DNA of 64,000 bases, from the NCBI RefSeq assembly GCF_023715465.1, contig NZ_JAMBOE010000006.1:124001-188000 (forward strand). The letters run 5' to 3'. Origin of the DNA: Paenibacillus macerans. GTDB taxonomy: Bacteria; Bacillota; Bacilli; Paenibacillales; Paenibacillaceae. Shown here piece by piece: positions 31,058 through 39,854 of the stretch (its first letter is position 1; every line of letters starts with the position of its first letter). The notes under the pieces were generated by a model, which made no database searches, was not told the origin of the DNA, and saw nothing but the letters and a program-made list of their open reading frames with translations. The position numbers and the translations under genes were made by a program.

Positions 31058-32235
31058 TTTTGTCGGGGTATTACGGATTTCGCAACAGCGGGGACGAGGC
31101 GGTGCTGAAGTCGATCCTGCTCGCGCTGGAAGAAGAGGGGCTGACCTCGGGTATCGACATTAAGCCGGTCGTGCTGTCGAACGATCCGGAATGGACGCGC
31201 CGGACGTATGGCGTCGAAGCCGTGCACCGGATGAAATTCAGCGAGGTTAGGAAGGCTATAAAAAGCAGCGACGGATTAATCAGCGGTGGGGGAAGTCTGC
31301 TGCAGGACGCTACGGGGGTCATGACGATTCCTTATTATTTGGGCTTTATCAAACTAGCCCAATGGATGAGCAAGCCTACCTTTGTTTATGCCCAGGGTAT
31401 CGGTCCGGTGAAACGCAAATTTTTCCGCCCGCTGATCGCCGCGGTTTTCCGGCGTTGTGATTATATCTCCGTCCGCGATGCGGAATCGGCCGCTCTGCTG
31501 CGCAGCATGGGCTTGCGCGGCGGCGACGTGGAGGTGGTCCCGGACCCGGTAATGGCGCTGACGCTGCCGGAAGGCGGGAGCAGCGCGGAATCACCGGTTG
31601 AACGTGTTTCGCCTGAACACGAGAGCATTTCCATTGCAACCTCTGGGCAAACGGAAGGTTCAAGCCCAGACTCGGGTTCCCCTCTGCCGGTCGTTGGCGT
31701 ATCGGTGCGCTTCTGGAATCGGCAGCGGACCGAGCTTACACAGCTGGCCGAGGGGCTGTCGCTCCTTTGTCGACGGAAGTCGGTGCATATCCGCTTTTTG
31801 CCGTTTCATTTCCCGGGTGATGACGAAGCTTCGCGTTTCGTGATGGATCGGCTCGGAAATGTGGCGGAACGCGGATGCGCCGTAAGTATTGCGCCGGAAA
31901 CGGAGCACCCGCAGGATATGCTGCGGGAGGTAAGCGAGTGCAGCCTGTTGATCGGCATGCGGCTGCACAGCTTGATCTACGCCGCCTCGCAAAACGTGCC
32001 GCTGCTCGGCGTCTCGTATGACCCGAAAATCGACCAATTCCTTGGTCGAATTGGGAGCGTCCCGGTAGGCACGGCAGAGGAGCTGGACCCGCGGATTTTG
32101 GCCGCCGAGGGCGAACGCCTTCTGCAGGAAGGCGATGTCTGGCGGAAAACGCGGACTTCGCAAATCGCCGGCCTCAAACGCGAGGCGCGCATGCCAGCGC
32201 GGCGGATCGTGGAATTTTTACGGAGCAAAGGGTGA
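31030..32235 (+). CDS. csaB: Polysaccharide pyruvyl transferase CsaB
   Basis: The 401-residue enzyme adds pyruvate ketals to the secondary cell wall polymer, making the ligand for SLH domains. It has the family start LSGYYGFRNSGDEAVL, a SGGGSLLQD loop, VYAQGIGPV and the C-terminal GMRLHSLIYAASQ. A Ser/Glu/Pro-rich insertion of about 35 residues around residue 195 looks like a flexible loop. It overlaps the preceding membrane-protein gene and the next gene (GTGA), so the three form one operon. Its likely client in this window is the SLH protein at 35.5 kb. Confidence 0.93.
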   Translation: MVAATTRTIVLSGYYGFRNSGDEAVLKSILLALEEEGLTSGIDIKPVVLSNDPEWTRRTYGVEAVHRMKFSEVRKAIKSSDGLISGGGSLLQDATGVMTIPYYLGFIKLAQWMSKPTFVYAQGIGPVKRKFFRPLIAAVFRRCDYISVRDAESAALLRSMGLRGGDVEVVPDPVMALTLPEGGSSAESPVERVSPEHESISIATSGQTEGSSPDSGSPLPVVGVSVRFWNRQRTELTQLAEGLSLLCRRKSVHIRFLPFHFPGDDEASRFVMDRLGNVAERGCAVSIAPETEHPQDMLREVSECSLLIGMRLHSLIYAASQNVPLLGVSYDPKIDQFLGRIGSVPVGTAEELDPRILAAEGERLLQEGDVWRKTRTSQIAGLKREARMPARRIVEFLRSKG

Positions 32236-33005
32236 GCAAGGTGTTGACGAACTCAAAGGAAGGGATTCCTACGGTATCGGTGTACGGTGTTCCCGTCTGC
32301 AAATGGGGAATGAAGGATACGGTAGCCTACTTGACCCGGGCGGCCAACGAAGGAAAGCCGCATCAGGTGATTACGGCCAATCCGATTATGATGATGGCGG
32401 CCTTGGAGAACCCGGATTATAAGGCGGTCATGAAGGACGCCGAACTTGTAATTCCGGATGGCACCGGGCTGGTGTGGGCCGCACAAAAAGGCGGGGACCC
32501 GGTGACCGAGCGGGTACCGGGGTATGAGCTGCTGCACGAGCTGATGAAGCAGGGGGAACGTCACCAATGGAGGGTGTATTTGCTTGGCTCCACGCCCGAA
32601 GTGGTCAAGGAAACCGCCCGGCGGCTGGCGCTCCAGTACCCTGGGGCGGAGATCGCAGGGTACCGCGACGGTTTTTTTGGGCCGGATGAGGATGAAGAAG
32701 TCGTCGCACAAATCGTCAAAGTCGCTCCGCACCTGCTGTTTGTCGCTCGGGGAGCGGACAATCAGGAACCTTGGATCGCTAAGTACAAGGAAAAGCTGGG
32801 CGTGCCGGTGATGATGGGAGTCGGCGGCAGCTTTGACGTCATTTCGGGACGCACGAAAAGAGCTCCAATCGCTTTTCGCAAGCTCCGCCTGGAATGGTTG
32901 TACCGTTTATTGAAGGAACCTACCCGTTTCCGCAGAATGCTTGCGCTGCCTAGATTTGCGCTGCGTGTGCTGCGGGACAGAGAAAACCTTACGAAAATGG
33001 GCTAA
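32232..33005 (+). CDS. tagA: WecG/TagA/CpsF family glycosyltransferase
   Basis: The 257-residue GT26 enzyme transfers ManNAc from UDP-ManNAc to undecaprenyl-PP-GlcNAc, the second step of teichoic acid or wall-polymer linkage synthesis. It contains ITANPIMMMAALENP, IPDGTGLVWAA and GVGGSFDVISGRTKRAP with the final RLLKEPTRFRRM helix. The usual GAPKQE-type motif reads RGADNQEPWI here. It starts at GTG inside the csaB stop overlap. The 2-epimerase at 4.2 kb would make its donor and the TagO-type enzyme at 33.1 kb its acceptor. Confidence 0.92.
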   Translation: MSKVLTNSKEGIPTVSVYGVPVCKWGMKDTVAYLTRAANEGKPHQVITANPIMMMAALENPDYKAVMKDAELVIPDGTGLVWAAQKGGDPVTERVPGYELLHELMKQGERHQWRVYLLGSTPEVVKETARRLALQYPGAEIAGYRDGFFGPDEDEEVVAQIVKVAPHLLFVARGADNQEPWIAKYKEKLGVPVMMGVGGSFDVISGRTKRAPIAFRKLRLEWLYRLLKEPTRFRRMLALPRFALRVLRDRENLTKMG

Positions 33006-33053
33006 AAGTCACGATTTATGGACAAAACATCGGAATTTTGCACAAATTCGGGG

Positions 33054-33082
33054 TTGGTCTTTCTCTCTAAACGGAGTATAAT
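33054..33082 (+). promoter_or_regulatory. Promoter of the tagO-type gene
   Basis: TTGGTC and TATAAT are separated by exactly 17 bp, ending 35 bp before the start codon. The promoter lets this gene be expressed apart from the csaB operon upstream. Confidence 0.65.
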
Positions 33083-33117
33083 TCATTCCGGCAGAACAAT
33101 TGGAGGTCGAAAATTTA

Positions 33118-34242
33118 ATGTTGTGGATGATTTATATCATCGGATTCATCGTTTCGCTTGGTTTGGCCTTGGGATTAACGCCGCTCGTCAAAAAGTTCGC
33201 TTTTGCCGTCGGCGCCGTGGACGTGCCAAACGCCCGAAAAGTTCATACGCGAATTATGCCGAGACTCGGCGGTTTGGGGATTTTCGCTTCGTTTATCATT
33301 GCGTTGCTGCTGCTTTTCCCGTTTATTCCGGAGATTTTCACGCTTCGTGAAGTGAACTTTATTAAGGCTTTTCTGGTGGGCGGTTCGATCACCGTGCTGC
33401 TGGGAGCTTTGGACGACCGCTTCGATTTGCCCGCGAAACTGAAATTTCTCGTGCAAATCGCGACGGCCTGCATCGTCGTGTTCGGCTTCGATATCCGGAT
33501 TGAATTTGCAAATATTCCGTTTCATACTTATGCTGCCGTAGAAACTTGGGTCGCGATTCCGTTCACCATCTTGTGGATCGTAGGTGTGACAAATGCGATC
33601 AACCTGATCGATGGATTGGACGGCTTGGCGGCCGGCGTATCCGCGATAGCCATCGGCACGATTGCTGTCATGGCTTTTGTTATGGGCAATGTTATGGTGG
33701 CGCTTTTATGCCTGCTGCTGCTCGGCAGTATTTTGGGATTCCTGTATTTTAATTTTCATCCTGCTAAAATATTTATGGGCGATTCGGGCGCGCTGTTCCT
33801 CGGCTTTTGTCTGGCGCTTCTGTCGCTGCTCGGCTTCAAGCAGGTTGCGATCGTATCTTTCCTGACGCCGCTCATTCTGATCGGGGTGCCGCTTTCGGAT
33901 ACGATGTTCGCCATCGTGCGCCGCTGGATGCAGAAGAAGCCGATCTTTTCGCCGGACAAGGGACACTTGCATCATTGCTTGCGTGAATTGGGCTTCAGCC
34001 ACCGCCAGACGGTACTTATTATCTACAGCATCGCCGCGTTCTTCGGTGTGTTGGCCGTCATCCAGTCTTCGGCAGCGATGTACAACGCCAACTGGGTCAC
34101 CTTCGTCGTCATCTGCGTCATGGTGTTTTTCCTGCAGATTGGTGCCGAGATCATCGGCCTCATCGGCAAAACGAAACGCCCGGTGCTTGACTTCTTCGCG
34201 CGCCTGCGCATGAAGGTCGGGGAAGAGCGGGGATCAAAATAG
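33118..34242 (+). CDS. tagO: Undecaprenyl-phosphate GlcNAc-1-phosphate transferase (TagO/WecA type)
   Basis: The 374-residue polytopic membrane enzyme starts lipid-linked wall-polymer synthesis by moving GlcNAc-1-P from UDP-GlcNAc to undecaprenyl phosphate. Motifs of the MraY/WecA superfamily are present: VHTRIMPRLGGLGIF, LDDRFDLP, NLIDGLDGLAAGVS, FMGDSGALFLGF and the HLHHCL histidines. About eleven helices are predicted. The ATG follows TTGGAGGT by ten bases; the TTG within that site would add six residues and is unlikely. The gene lies downstream of tagA and has its own promoter. Confidence 0.93.
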   Translation: MLWMIYIIGFIVSLGLALGLTPLVKKFAFAVGAVDVPNARKVHTRIMPRLGGLGIFASFIIALLLLFPFIPEIFTLREVNFIKAFLVGGSITVLLGALDDRFDLPAKLKFLVQIATACIVVFGFDIRIEFANIPFHTYAAVETWVAIPFTILWIVGVTNAINLIDGLDGLAAGVSAIAIGTIAVMAFVMGNVMVALLCLLLLGSILGFLYFNFHPAKIFMGDSGALFLGFCLALLSLLGFKQVAIVSFLTPLILIGVPLSDTMFAIVRRWMQKKPIFSPDKGHLHHCLRELGFSHRQTVLIIYSIAAFFGVLAVIQSSAAMYNANWVTFVVICVMVFFLQIGAEIIGLIGKTKRPVLDFFARLRMKVGEERGSK

Positions 34243-34259
34243 TTTGAAAAAGAAAAGAC

Positions 34260-34302
34260 AAGCCTTGCTTGCAACTAATGTTGTTGCGGCAAGGCTTTTT
34301 TT
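34260..34302 (+). terminator. Terminator after the tagO-type gene
   Basis: AAGCCTTGC pairs with GCAAGGCTT, with a second internal GCAAC/GTTGT pairing, followed by seven T residues. Confidence 0.9.
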
Positions 34303-34356
34303 AATTGCAGAATTAATAATTAGTGAGTCCGTTGCATCAGAAAATGAATGATTTAG

Positions 34357-34534
34357 TTGTGAAATGTACAAGTCTTTATCGGAAAATAGGGACAAGTGCT
34401 TGTTTAAATGCAAAACCTGCAATAAAATCGGCATTATCGAAGGACTGGCGTAGAAGTTCGGGTGTTGTTGTAGGAAATGCAATTAAAACTGGCTAACCCG
34501 CTTCATTGTCGAAATCTAATTGCAGGTTTTGCAA
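34357..34534. repeat. Four-module intergenic element, TTGCAAAACCTGCAA type, copy 2
   Basis: Modules lie at 34357 (TTGTGAAATGTACAA), 34408 (ATGCAAAACCTGCAA), 34468 (TTGTAGGAAATGCAA) and 34520 (TTGCAGGTTTTGCAA). Spacings are 51, 60 and 52 bp, identical to the copy at 15337. The second and fourth modules are near-perfect reverse complements. The spacer after the first module (CAAG-GCTTGT-TAA) is also shared with copy 1. It occupies the 520 bp gap between tagO and a small secreted protein; the rest of the gap is AT-rich with no gene seen. Confidence 0.87.
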
Positions 34535-34763
34535 CTAACCGTCTGGGTCAAATCCAAGAAGAAGGGCGTCCCTATGAGATCAACTAAAAAGCATTCTATT
34601 TTCCGTAAATGACCGTTTTGGAGCGATTGAAATGCAATATATCTATTTATAGGCATTTTGATAGAATTTTTTTCTTTGCGACAACAAACACGATACTTCG
34701 ACACACTTAATAGGATAATCTTATTATGTAATATAAACCATATTATAGGAGGTACTGCTGTAT

Positions 34764-35153
34764 ATGAAAAAATTTAAACCAATGTTACTGGTAATGATCG
34801 CTGCTTTTCTGATGTTTTCGTTTTCGTCAAACGCCTTCGCCGCTAACAAAGTCAATGTAGTTAAAAATGAATACGAAACTCTTGTAAAAAGTGAAAGGGT
34901 CTATACAGATGGTGAAACAGTAGAAGTAACTCCTTACATGATGGCTGCAGGAGAAGCAAATGTCTTTGTATTGTTTGTAGATGCAGAGACTGATGAAGAA
35001 ATGTTAGTGAGCCAAATAGTTTTCACTCCTCAAATGAACGGGGTGGGCATTACAACCTATCATAAAATTCATCGCCCAGGTTATTACTACTTAATAATTG
35101 GCGGAGATACTAACGCTTATATAGTAGCTACTCTCAAAAAATTAGATTACTAG
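34764..35153 (+). CDS. Small secreted protein of unknown function
   Basis: The 129-residue protein has a clear signal peptide (MKKFKPMLLVMIAAFLMF, cleavage probably after SNAFA) and a mature part of about 100 residues predicted to be mostly beta strand. I recognise no family. The coding sequence is more AT-rich than its neighbours, which may mean recent acquisition. TAGGAGGTACTGC precedes the ATG. Confidence 0.75.
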   Translation: MKKFKPMLLVMIAAFLMFSFSSNAFAANKVNVVKNEYETLVKSERVYTDGETVEVTPYMMAAGEANVFVLFVDAETDEEMLVSQIVFTPQMNGVGITTYHKIHRPGYYYLIIGGDTNAYIVATLKKLDY

Positions 35154-35273
35154 AAAGTAATAACCCGTTGACCTTTAGAGTGGTTGGCGGGATTTTTATC
35201 TTCTTATTCGCATAATCCATACGAAAGGTTGACTTAACCACTTTAGAACAACGATGACTCAACGGGCTCTATC

Positions 35274-35301
35274 GGCATTTTAGCTGGTGGAGCCTTTTTT
35301 T
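35274..35301 (+). terminator. Probable terminator after the small secreted protein gene
   Basis: GGCTC and GAGCC are separated by ten bases and followed by seven T residues. An imperfect CCCG/CGGG hairpin with a short T run (about 35166-35199) precedes it. The rest of the 340 bp gap before the SLH gene contains no supported feature. Confidence 0.6.
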
Positions 35302-35495
35302 GTAGGCAAAAATCTTCCTTAGTTATAGTTTCGTCTTTCGTCCTAGGAGAAGTGGCGGACGAAATACCTGATCTAATCTACGTCTTGGGGTTAAATTTTT
35401 AGTTCCTGCGGCCGATATAAAATTTATGTGGCTGGATTCGTCGCTTTTCGAGTGGCAGAAGGCAGAATTATGCGAAAACCAAAGGGGGATTTGAG

Positions 35496-38400
35496 TTGAA
35501 GAAAGTAATGTCCTTATTGATGACAGCGTTGCTGATGATTGGTCTGTTCCCGGCCGGTTTGACCAATACCGCACATGCTGCATCGGGGAGTTTTTTCGTG
35601 TTTCCGAACGAGAGCTATGATGTGGGCTCTGCCAGAGTCGTAAACAAGGACGAGGTGAATCTTGTCGGCTCCATTAGCAATGTCAATGGCAACATCTCTT
35701 ATAGCGTTTATCAAATCGCTGAGAACAAGTCCGGAAAATGGGAAGTTGTCACCTCCAATGTAGGGCAAACCGGTGGTATTACGGTTGACGGCTATGATAT
35801 TAAGGTTACGGACTTGCAGCTATATCCCGGGATGAACAGAATTACGTTCAAAGGAACGAATGGTTCTAAATCGGTCGAAGAGTCCATCTATATCGAGTTT
35901 CGCAACGGACCGACGCTTTCCAATTTGAAAGCAAGTCTGAGCGGAGAAACCGTAGACTTGAGCGAGGACTCCACGGCTGTAGTAACCGCATCCCCAAGAT
36001 CAAAGGATTATGGGAAGAGCTCGGCTGAAGTTATCATTAGCGGGGTAGCCAAAAATGCTACGTCTGTCACGGTAACCGTAGACGGGAAGAGTTGGTCCTA
36101 TAAAGTATCCAGTTACAACGATTACAAATTTACGGCTTCATCAATTAAGGTGAATGAAGGCAAAAACCTGATCACGATCAAAGCGACCAACGGTGACCAG
36201 TCGGTTGAAACGACACGGGAGCTTGCGTTTAACAACGGTCGTGCTACGTTTTACGATACTTATCTGACGGCCGGAGGTTCGAAATCTCCGGACCTGGCAA
36301 CGGCCCCGGATTTTAACGTTGCTCCAGGCAATGCAGGATCCATTGACCTCACCGGGAAAGCCATCGTTCCAATTACGGGCGGTACATTTACGGTAGACTA
36401 TACATTTTCCGGCGGAGCTACAGGGACAGGGAGCGTCAATGCTACGGTTGATTCGACGGATACCAACAGCGGGTTTACGGTAATTAGTTATTCCATTGAT
36501 GCCCCGGCAACCATTGCCTACGATCAAACGGTCAAAGTCGAACTGAAAGTTATGAACTCCAGCGGTACAGGGAAACCGGTCGGGGAATTTACAGCTTATT
36601 TTACGTTGCGCGACAGCTTGCAACCCTTTATTTATCAAGTAAACTACCTTGATGGCTATAACAGCAATACAACTGCCGACCAGGCTCTGAATTTGACGGG
36701 TACGTTGACAAGCGAAACCAGTTTTACCGATATTTATGCATTGCCTGCCGGCTTTGAAGTGCTGGTAGTTAACGGAGATAATTCCACCGATGTTGGTCTG
36801 GACAAGATCACAGATTCCAAGGGGAATGATCTGGATATCAGCGGCGTGAAACCGGAAGTGGTGAACCGTAAGTTGTCGACACAGTCGATTAATGGGGTCC
36901 AGACGGATGTCATGCGAATTATCGTTAAATTCGATAAACTTCCTTCCGACGGTACCCAGTACATTACCTTGTCCGTCGGCGGCAGCAAAAAGACGGTTGC
37001 GGCCAGCGTGCTGTATGGTCCTTATGTTCAATTCGACAAGCTCTACGAAGGGCAGCAAATCTCGGTCGATACGACGTCGGTTGACAGCATGACGAACAAT
37101 ATTTTGGATGCGGTCGGTGATTTTTCGGGTACTTTGTTCAATATTCCTGATTCCGGTACTATTAAATACAGCGGCTCCAACCGTACGGTCTATTTGTATA
37201 TCAATAATACATTGGTTGATCTGGAGGAGAACGGGGCACCCAATAAATTTAAATTAGCCAGTGGGGATAAGAAAACGGCGACTAATGCGATCAGCACGGG
37301 GAACAACGTCATCAAGCTAGTTTATAAATCCGGCAATAGCTCTTACACCAAAAGCGTGAAAATTAATGTGGCGCAAACCAATGTACCGGATATCCCGGTT
37401 AATGACACTTTGGGGGTCATTCCGTTTACAACTGGCAACGCATATGAGATTCCGGCGGCTGCCGACCCTGCTTTCAAACAAAACGGTTCCACGTTCTCTA
37501 CGAAAGAGTCGGAGATCAAAATTTACGGCACCTTTGATTTTCTGGATTTAGGTATTAGCAATAGTGCGGTGAATGCTGCGTTGGAGGATTTGGACAATCC
37601 CGAGGATTACATTTTGAACATAAAGTCCTCCGAGGACAGCGCCAGTTCCGATGGCATTACCTGGACCCTGGACAACGAACTTTATTCCGAAGATACAGGT
37701 AAAGTCTACGATAAGAGCACGGGGAAGAGTGTCAATGACCTTCGCGTTTACTATAATGAAAAAGGTCAATACTTCAGCTTCGTATTAATTAATCAGGAAC
37801 TGCCTAAGGACGGTTCTCCTGTCGTTTACAATTTCACGGTCACCAGCAATGGAGCTACTTCGACCTATCGTATTGAAGTTTTATATGAACGTACCGTGTT
37901 TAACGTCATTCGGCCATTGCCGGAAAAGCGCATTTTGAACCAAAATTTTGTGGAGGTTGTCGTTGCCTCAGAAACTGCCGATAGCGTGACGATCGACAAA
38001 AAGGAAGCGGAAATGGTTGCTTACGATGCCGATTTGGATGGTAAAAGTGATTATCCACGTGCCTTCCGGGCCGTTGTCACTGGCTTGAAGGCGAATAAGG
38101 ATACGAAAATCAACATTGTCGTCAAGGAAGGAAACGACGAGTTGAAGGAGACCATCACGGTCAAATATGTACCGACCAATATTCCAGGCGGTCAATTCAT
38201 GGCTGCAATGGCAAGCTCGCATAAAGTGTTTGACGGAGCCTTGTCGCTGAAATTTACAAAAGGCACCAGTTTGATTCGCCGGGATTATGATCTTCCCGAG
38301 CAATTGAAGAACCAGGTGTTCTCCGGCCATACGATTCGCTTTGCCATCGGCAACAACGAAGACGGCGTCGTGGACCGCCATGAATTTGAGGTTAATTATG

Positions 38401-39440
38401 CCGACTATAACTACTTGGTAGATACGGGACGGCAATATTTTATCAGTAATTTCCCGGATCGTTTTGCCAAGGCCAGCCCGGTGTTCTGGATTGATGCCGG
38501 TATCGCGGACGATATCACTACAGCGGGATATGACCCGATCACCGAAGGGGCGGATCCGTATCAGTTTGATTTTTCGAAGATTCCAAGCTTCTTCAAACGG
38601 GATCCGGAAAATGAACTGGTTCCGTCAAAACGCGGCGAATTGACGTTGGCTTACGATGCGGCGATGGCTCAGGATGCCGGCCGGCTCGTGACCGTGTTCC
38701 ATTTTGATCCGGAAAATAAAGAGTGGGAGAACATCGGCGGGGTTGTAGACGCCAAAAAACATACCATTAAAGTTCCGTTTGACCGATTTGGCTATTATGT
38801 GGTCGCCAAGTTAAGCTCTACTTACACGGACATTATCGATCACTCTTATGGGCGGGAATTCATTGAGACTGTTTTTGCTAAAGGGGTCATGAATCCGATA
38901 GATCCGTCTACGCAATTTGGTGTGGACAAGAAAATCACGCGTGCCGAATTTGTACGCATGATTACCAAAGCCCAACAGCTCGCTTTAAATTACAGCGGCC
39001 AGCAGCACTTTGGGGATGTGCCCAAAAGCGCGGTGATTGACCTGGATGCCTTATGGGATTACCGCTTCGTAGAAACTGCGGCAAGGGCAGGTTATATTAA
39101 AGGGGCGCAACCTGGTGCCTTCAATCCAGACGGGCTTATTACACGCCAGGATGCTGCAGTCATCATGGCAAAGGCGTTGAACCTGAAACTTGACACTGAC
39201 CATGCGAAGATCCAAAAAGGACTTCAAAAATATTTCAAGGATTATTCAACGATTGATTATTATGCCCAAGCTTCCGTTCTGGCCATCGCGAAAAAAGGAT
39301 TTATTAGCGGTTCGCCGATAGATTCGAAAGATCCTGCCAAGGGCTATAATTTTAATCCTGAAGCTTCGACGCTTCGCGGGGACGCTGCAATTATTATTTC
39401 CAAAGTAATGATTGACCAGAAGAAACTGCCTAAGATGTAA
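35496..39440 (+). CDS. Large SLH-domain surface protein
   Basis: The 1314-residue exported protein has a signal peptide (MKKVMSLLMTALLMIGLFPAG, cleavage near AHAAS). About 1050 residues of repeated beta-sandwich-like sequence follow, then three SLH domains at the C-terminus (about 1110-1160, 1167-1230 and 1245-1305; for example FGVDKKITRAEFVRMI and FNPDGLITRQDAAVIMAKAL). SLH domains hold it to pyruvylated wall polymer, which links it to csaB upstream. The middle region has no family I can name. It starts at TTG after AAAGGGGG. It could be an S-layer component or a surface adhesin or enzyme scaffold. Confidence 0.88.
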   Translation: MKKVMSLLMTALLMIGLFPAGLTNTAHAASGSFFVFPNESYDVGSARVVNKDEVNLVGSISNVNGNISYSVYQIAENKSGKWEVVTSNVGQTGGITVDGYDIKVTDLQLYPGMNRITFKGTNGSKSVEESIYIEFRNGPTLSNLKASLSGETVDLSEDSTAVVTASPRSKDYGKSSAEVIISGVAKNATSVTVTVDGKSWSYKVSSYNDYKFTASSIKVNEGKNLITIKATNGDQSVETTRELAFNNGRATFYDTYLTAGGSKSPDLATAPDFNVAPGNAGSIDLTGKAIVPITGGTFTVDYTFSGGATGTGSVNATVDSTDTNSGFTVISYSIDAPATIAYDQTVKVELKVMNSSGTGKPVGEFTAYFTLRDSLQPFIYQVNYLDGYNSNTTADQALNLTGTLTSETSFTDIYALPAGFEVLVVNGDNSTDVGLDKITDSKGNDLDISGVKPEVVNRKLSTQSINGVQTDVMRIIVKFDKLPSDGTQYITLSVGGSKKTVAASVLYGPYVQFDKLYEGQQISVDTTSVDSMTNNILDAVGDFSGTLFNIPDSGTIKYSGSNRTVYLYINNTLVDLEENGAPNKFKLASGDKKTATNAISTGNNVIKLVYKSGNSSYTKSVKINVAQTNVPDIPVNDTLGVIPFTTGNAYEIPAAADPAFKQNGSTFSTKESEIKIYGTFDFLDLGISNSAVNAALEDLDNPEDYILNIKSSEDSASSDGITWTLDNELYSEDTGKVYDKSTGKSVNDLRVYYNEKGQYFSFVLINQELPKDGSPVVYNFTVTSNGATSTYRIEVLYERTVFNVIRPLPEKRILNQNFVEVVVASETADSVTIDKKEAEMVAYDADLDGKSDYPRAFRAVVTGLKANKDTKINIVVKEGNDELKETITVKYVPTNIPGGQFMAAMASSHKVFDGALSLKFTKGTSLIRRDYDLPEQLKNQVFSGHTIRFAIGNNEDGVVDRHEFEVNYADYNYLVDTGRQYFISNFPDRFAKASPVFWIDAGIADDITTAGYDPITEGADPYQFDFSKIPSFFKRDPENELVPSKRGELTLAYDAAMAQDAGRLVTVFHFDPENKEWENIGGVVDAKKHTIKVPFDRFGYYVVAKLSSTYTDIIDHSYGREFIETVFAKGVMNPIDPSTQFGVDKKITRAEFVRMITKAQQLALNYSGQQHFGDVPKSAVIDLDALWDYRFVETAARAGYIKGAQPGAFNPDGLITRQDAAVIMAKALNLKLDTDHAKIQKGLQKYFKDYSTIDYYAQASVLAIAKKGFISGSPIDSKDPAKGYNFNPEASTLRGDAAIIISKVMIDQKKLPKM

Positions 39441-39457
39441 TAATGTTTCTTTAATGC

Positions 39458-39504
39458 AAAAAAGTGCGAGTGTAGAGAAATGGCTCTGCGCCCGCACTTT
39501 TTTT
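39458..39504 (+). terminator. Terminator after the SLH protein gene
   Basis: AAAGTGCG pairs with CGCACTTT around a long loop that itself contains AGAG/CTCT pairing, followed by seven T residues. The A run on the left could also make it act on the other strand. Confidence 0.85.
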
Positions 39505-39645
39505 GACATTAGACGTTTGTCTTATCGCCTGTCCTAACCTTACCTAGACCCTAGACTAGGCTTCTTTTGAACTAAGGTACATGTACGAAAGTACGATTTA
39601 ATGGGAGAGGTTAGGCTTTATAATAATGAAAAAGGAGGCGGCGAA

Positions 39646-39720
39646 TTGGGATTTTATTCGTGCTTGGAATATTTGACTGCGAAATATGCAGGATGCATAA
39701 TGATTAATGTAAAATCTTGA
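39646..39720 (+). CDS. Possible 24-residue small protein or leader peptide
   Basis: A TTG-initiated frame encodes MGFYSCLEYLTAKYAGCIM and five further residues before a stop. It has a strong AAAGGAGG site 6-8 bases upstream and a TATAAT box just before that. It lies in the 410 bp gap ahead of the RND permease gene. Nothing shows that it is translated; it may be a leader peptide or the remains of a longer gene. Nearby, GTACATGTAC at 39577-39586 is a palindrome that could bind a regulator. Confidence 0.3.
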   Translation: MGFYSCLEYLTAKYAGCIMINVKS

Positions 39721-39854
39721 GCTTGATGGCCTATTTCTCAACAGGAAGGAGCAGTACTGGAAAGAGTAGTGCGAATGTAACCTAAGGGCATACGTCGCCG
39801 TAGTAAATCAGGAGCCTGAAAAATAGATTATAGAAATAATGTGGGGGTGGAGAA

